From positions 19,327 through 27,673 of the forward strand of contig NZ_GG700758.1 of assembly GCF_000160855.1 (NCBI RefSeq): a DNA stretch of 8,347 bases, read 5' to 3'. The notes beneath the pieces are model-generated. The model was not told the DNA's origin. It did not search any database and saw only the letters and a list, made by a program, of their open reading frames with translations. Source of the DNA: Lactobacillus helveticus DSM 20075 = CGMCC 1.1877 (GTDB lineage Bacteria > Bacillota > Bacilli > Lactobacillales > Lactobacillaceae). Below, in pieces: positions 7,839 to 8,347 of this stretch. Position numbers and translations under genes: made by a program. The stretch's first letter is position 1. The number at the start of each line of letters is the position of its first letter.

Positions 7839-8270
7839 TTATAGTTCAATGTCGTCCAAATTTTCAGCAATGTCATCATAGTCTTCGTTAGCTTCTTCTT
7901 CAAAGCTATCCCAACGTTCCTTAGCCCAAATTTCAATTCGGTCAGAAACCCCTATAATGACACATTCTTTAATGAGTCCAGCATGAGCTTTTAATGTCGA
8001 TGTAAAATTGACACGCCCCTGCTTATCAAACTCACTTTCCATCGCACCAGAGTAGAATAAACGCATAAACTTGCGCGTATTCCTCTTAGTCAACGGAAGT
8101 TTTGCTAATTTGGCTTCTATTTTTTGCCATTCTTCCATAGAATAGCCAAAAATACAGCCTTCCATTCCTCGAGTAAATACCATTTTATTTTCAATCTGAT
8201 CGCGAAGTTTCGCTGGTATAATTAGGCGACCCTTGTTATCAAGATTGTGGTGATATTCACCCATGAACAT
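7839..8270 (-). CDS. mraZ: Transcriptional regulator MraZ
   Basis: MraZ is a DNA-binding regulator of the division and cell wall cluster and normally controls its own operon. The 143-residue protein is the usual family length and has two tandem SpoVT/AbrB-like half-domains. Each carries the hallmark loop: DNKGR at residues 11-15, followed by a conserved IIPAKLR stretch, and DKQGR at residues 82-86. The start MFMGEYHH is typical of Firmicute MraZ. A second ATG two codons in (8264) is possible, but the first is better placed behind the G-rich ribosome binding site, GGAGG at 8282-8286 with a run of G continuing toward the start. The C-terminus is acidic. It is the first gene of the operon, behind the GTGG ladder, and its stop lies four bases before the rsmH start. 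Identity is secure; the direction of regulation is inferred from the family. Confidence 0.97.
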   Translation of the reverse strand: MFMGEYHHNLDNKGRLIIPAKLRDQIENKMVFTRGMEGCIFGYSMEEWQKIEAKLAKLPLTKRNTRKFMRLFYSGAMESEFDKQGRVNFTSTLKAHAGLIKECVIIGVSDRIEIWAKERWDSFEEEANEDYDDIAENLDDIEL

Positions 8271-8283
8271 GGTCTAGCCCCCC

Positions 8284-8323
8284 TCCACTAAATAATTTAC
8301 CACAATTCACCACTCTCTACCAC
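8284..8323 (-). promoter_or_regulatory. Putative MraZ operator: GTGG repeat ladder upstream of mraZ
   Basis: Read on the minus strand, GTGGT occurs three times at exact 10-bp steps (plus-strand ACCAC at 8299-8303, 8309-8313 and 8319-8323). A fourth GTGG lies 15 bp further downstream (8285-8288) and runs into the mraZ ribosome binding site. MraZ proteins form rings of AbrB-type subunits and bind short G-rich direct repeats at about one helical turn spacing in front of their own operon; in E. coli these are TGGGN boxes with 5-bp spacers. Position, spacing and G-rich core all fit autoregulation of the dcw operon. The repeats are seen directly; binding by MraZ is inferred. Confidence 0.75.
8294..8302 (-). 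promoter_or_regulatory. Possible extended -10 element of the dcw promoter
   Basis: The minus strand reads TGGTAAATT here: a TGn extension followed by a hexamer matching TATAAT at 4 of 6 positions. No good -35 hexamer lies 16-18 bp upstream (the best stretch there is TGGTAG), so recognition would have to depend on the extended -10. The element overlaps the most downstream of the three phased GTGGT boxes, so a bound MraZ would block it. The true promoter could equally be beyond the right edge of the window. Confidence 0.3.
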
Positions 8324-8347
8324 AAACTCTGGAAAAAAATACATATT

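Noticed and set aside
7835..7936. The rsmH frame is open 34 codons upstream of the chosen start.
   Set aside because: The extension lies entirely over the end of mraZ, and MKFKHTSVLLHE is the standard RsmH N-terminus.
8324..8347. T-rich minus-strand stretch upstream of the GTGG boxes, considered as a -35 region, UP element or terminator of an upstream gene.
   Set aside because: No stem precedes the T run within the window and no hexamer is correctly spaced; too close to the edge to judge.
1..8347. Possibility of mobile DNA, a CRISPR array, RNA genes or an undescribed system.
   Set aside because: The window is filled by eight conserved dcw genes with gaps of 16 bases or less; no inverted repeats, transposase, tRNA-like or array-like structure was seen.

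Overview
The window is a compact division and cell wall (dcw) gene cluster from a low-GC Gram-positive bacterium. It is most likely a Lactobacillus of the acidophilus/helveticus/crispatus type. The evidence is AT-rich DNA, the protein sequences, DivIB rather than a Gram-negative-style FtsQ, a PBP2x-type transpeptidase with PASTA domains, and the order mraZ-rsmH-ftsL-pbpX-mraY-murD-murG-divIB without murE, spoVD, ftsW or murC. The genus is inferred from the look of the proteins; no database search was run.

Every gene lies on the minus strand, so transcription runs from the right edge to the left. At 8271-8347 is the leader of the operon, carrying a ladder of GTGG repeats that fits a binding site for MraZ, the first gene product. 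Next come mraZ (regulator), rsmH (16S rRNA methyltransferase), ftsL (bitopic divisome protein) and pbpX (septal transpeptidase). These are followed by mraY (lipid I synthesis), murD (D-glutamate ligase), murG (lipid II synthesis) and divIB (divisome protein). The left edge falls 16 bases after divIB, where ftsA and ftsZ would be expected. Gaps between genes are 1 to 16 nt or slight overlaps, and no internal terminator was seen, so this looks like one polycistronic unit. MurD, MraY and MurG supply lipid II precursor, PBP2x polymerises and cross-links at the septum, and FtsL and DivIB belong to the complex that activates septal synthesis.

The one clear anomaly is in pbpX. The transpeptidase reading frame stops at 4694-4696, and both PASTA domains continue in the next frame down to 4363. 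Restoring one base near 4702-4711 would give a protein of about 715 residues. This may be a real truncation, a sequencing error or, less likely, a recoding site (the last sense codon and stop read CCC-UAA-C). The same gene has Cys where class B PBPs usually have Arg in the DRNG motif. Apart from this and the MraZ operator, the region looks like an ordinary core-genome locus. I see no sign of an undescribed system or of mobile DNA.
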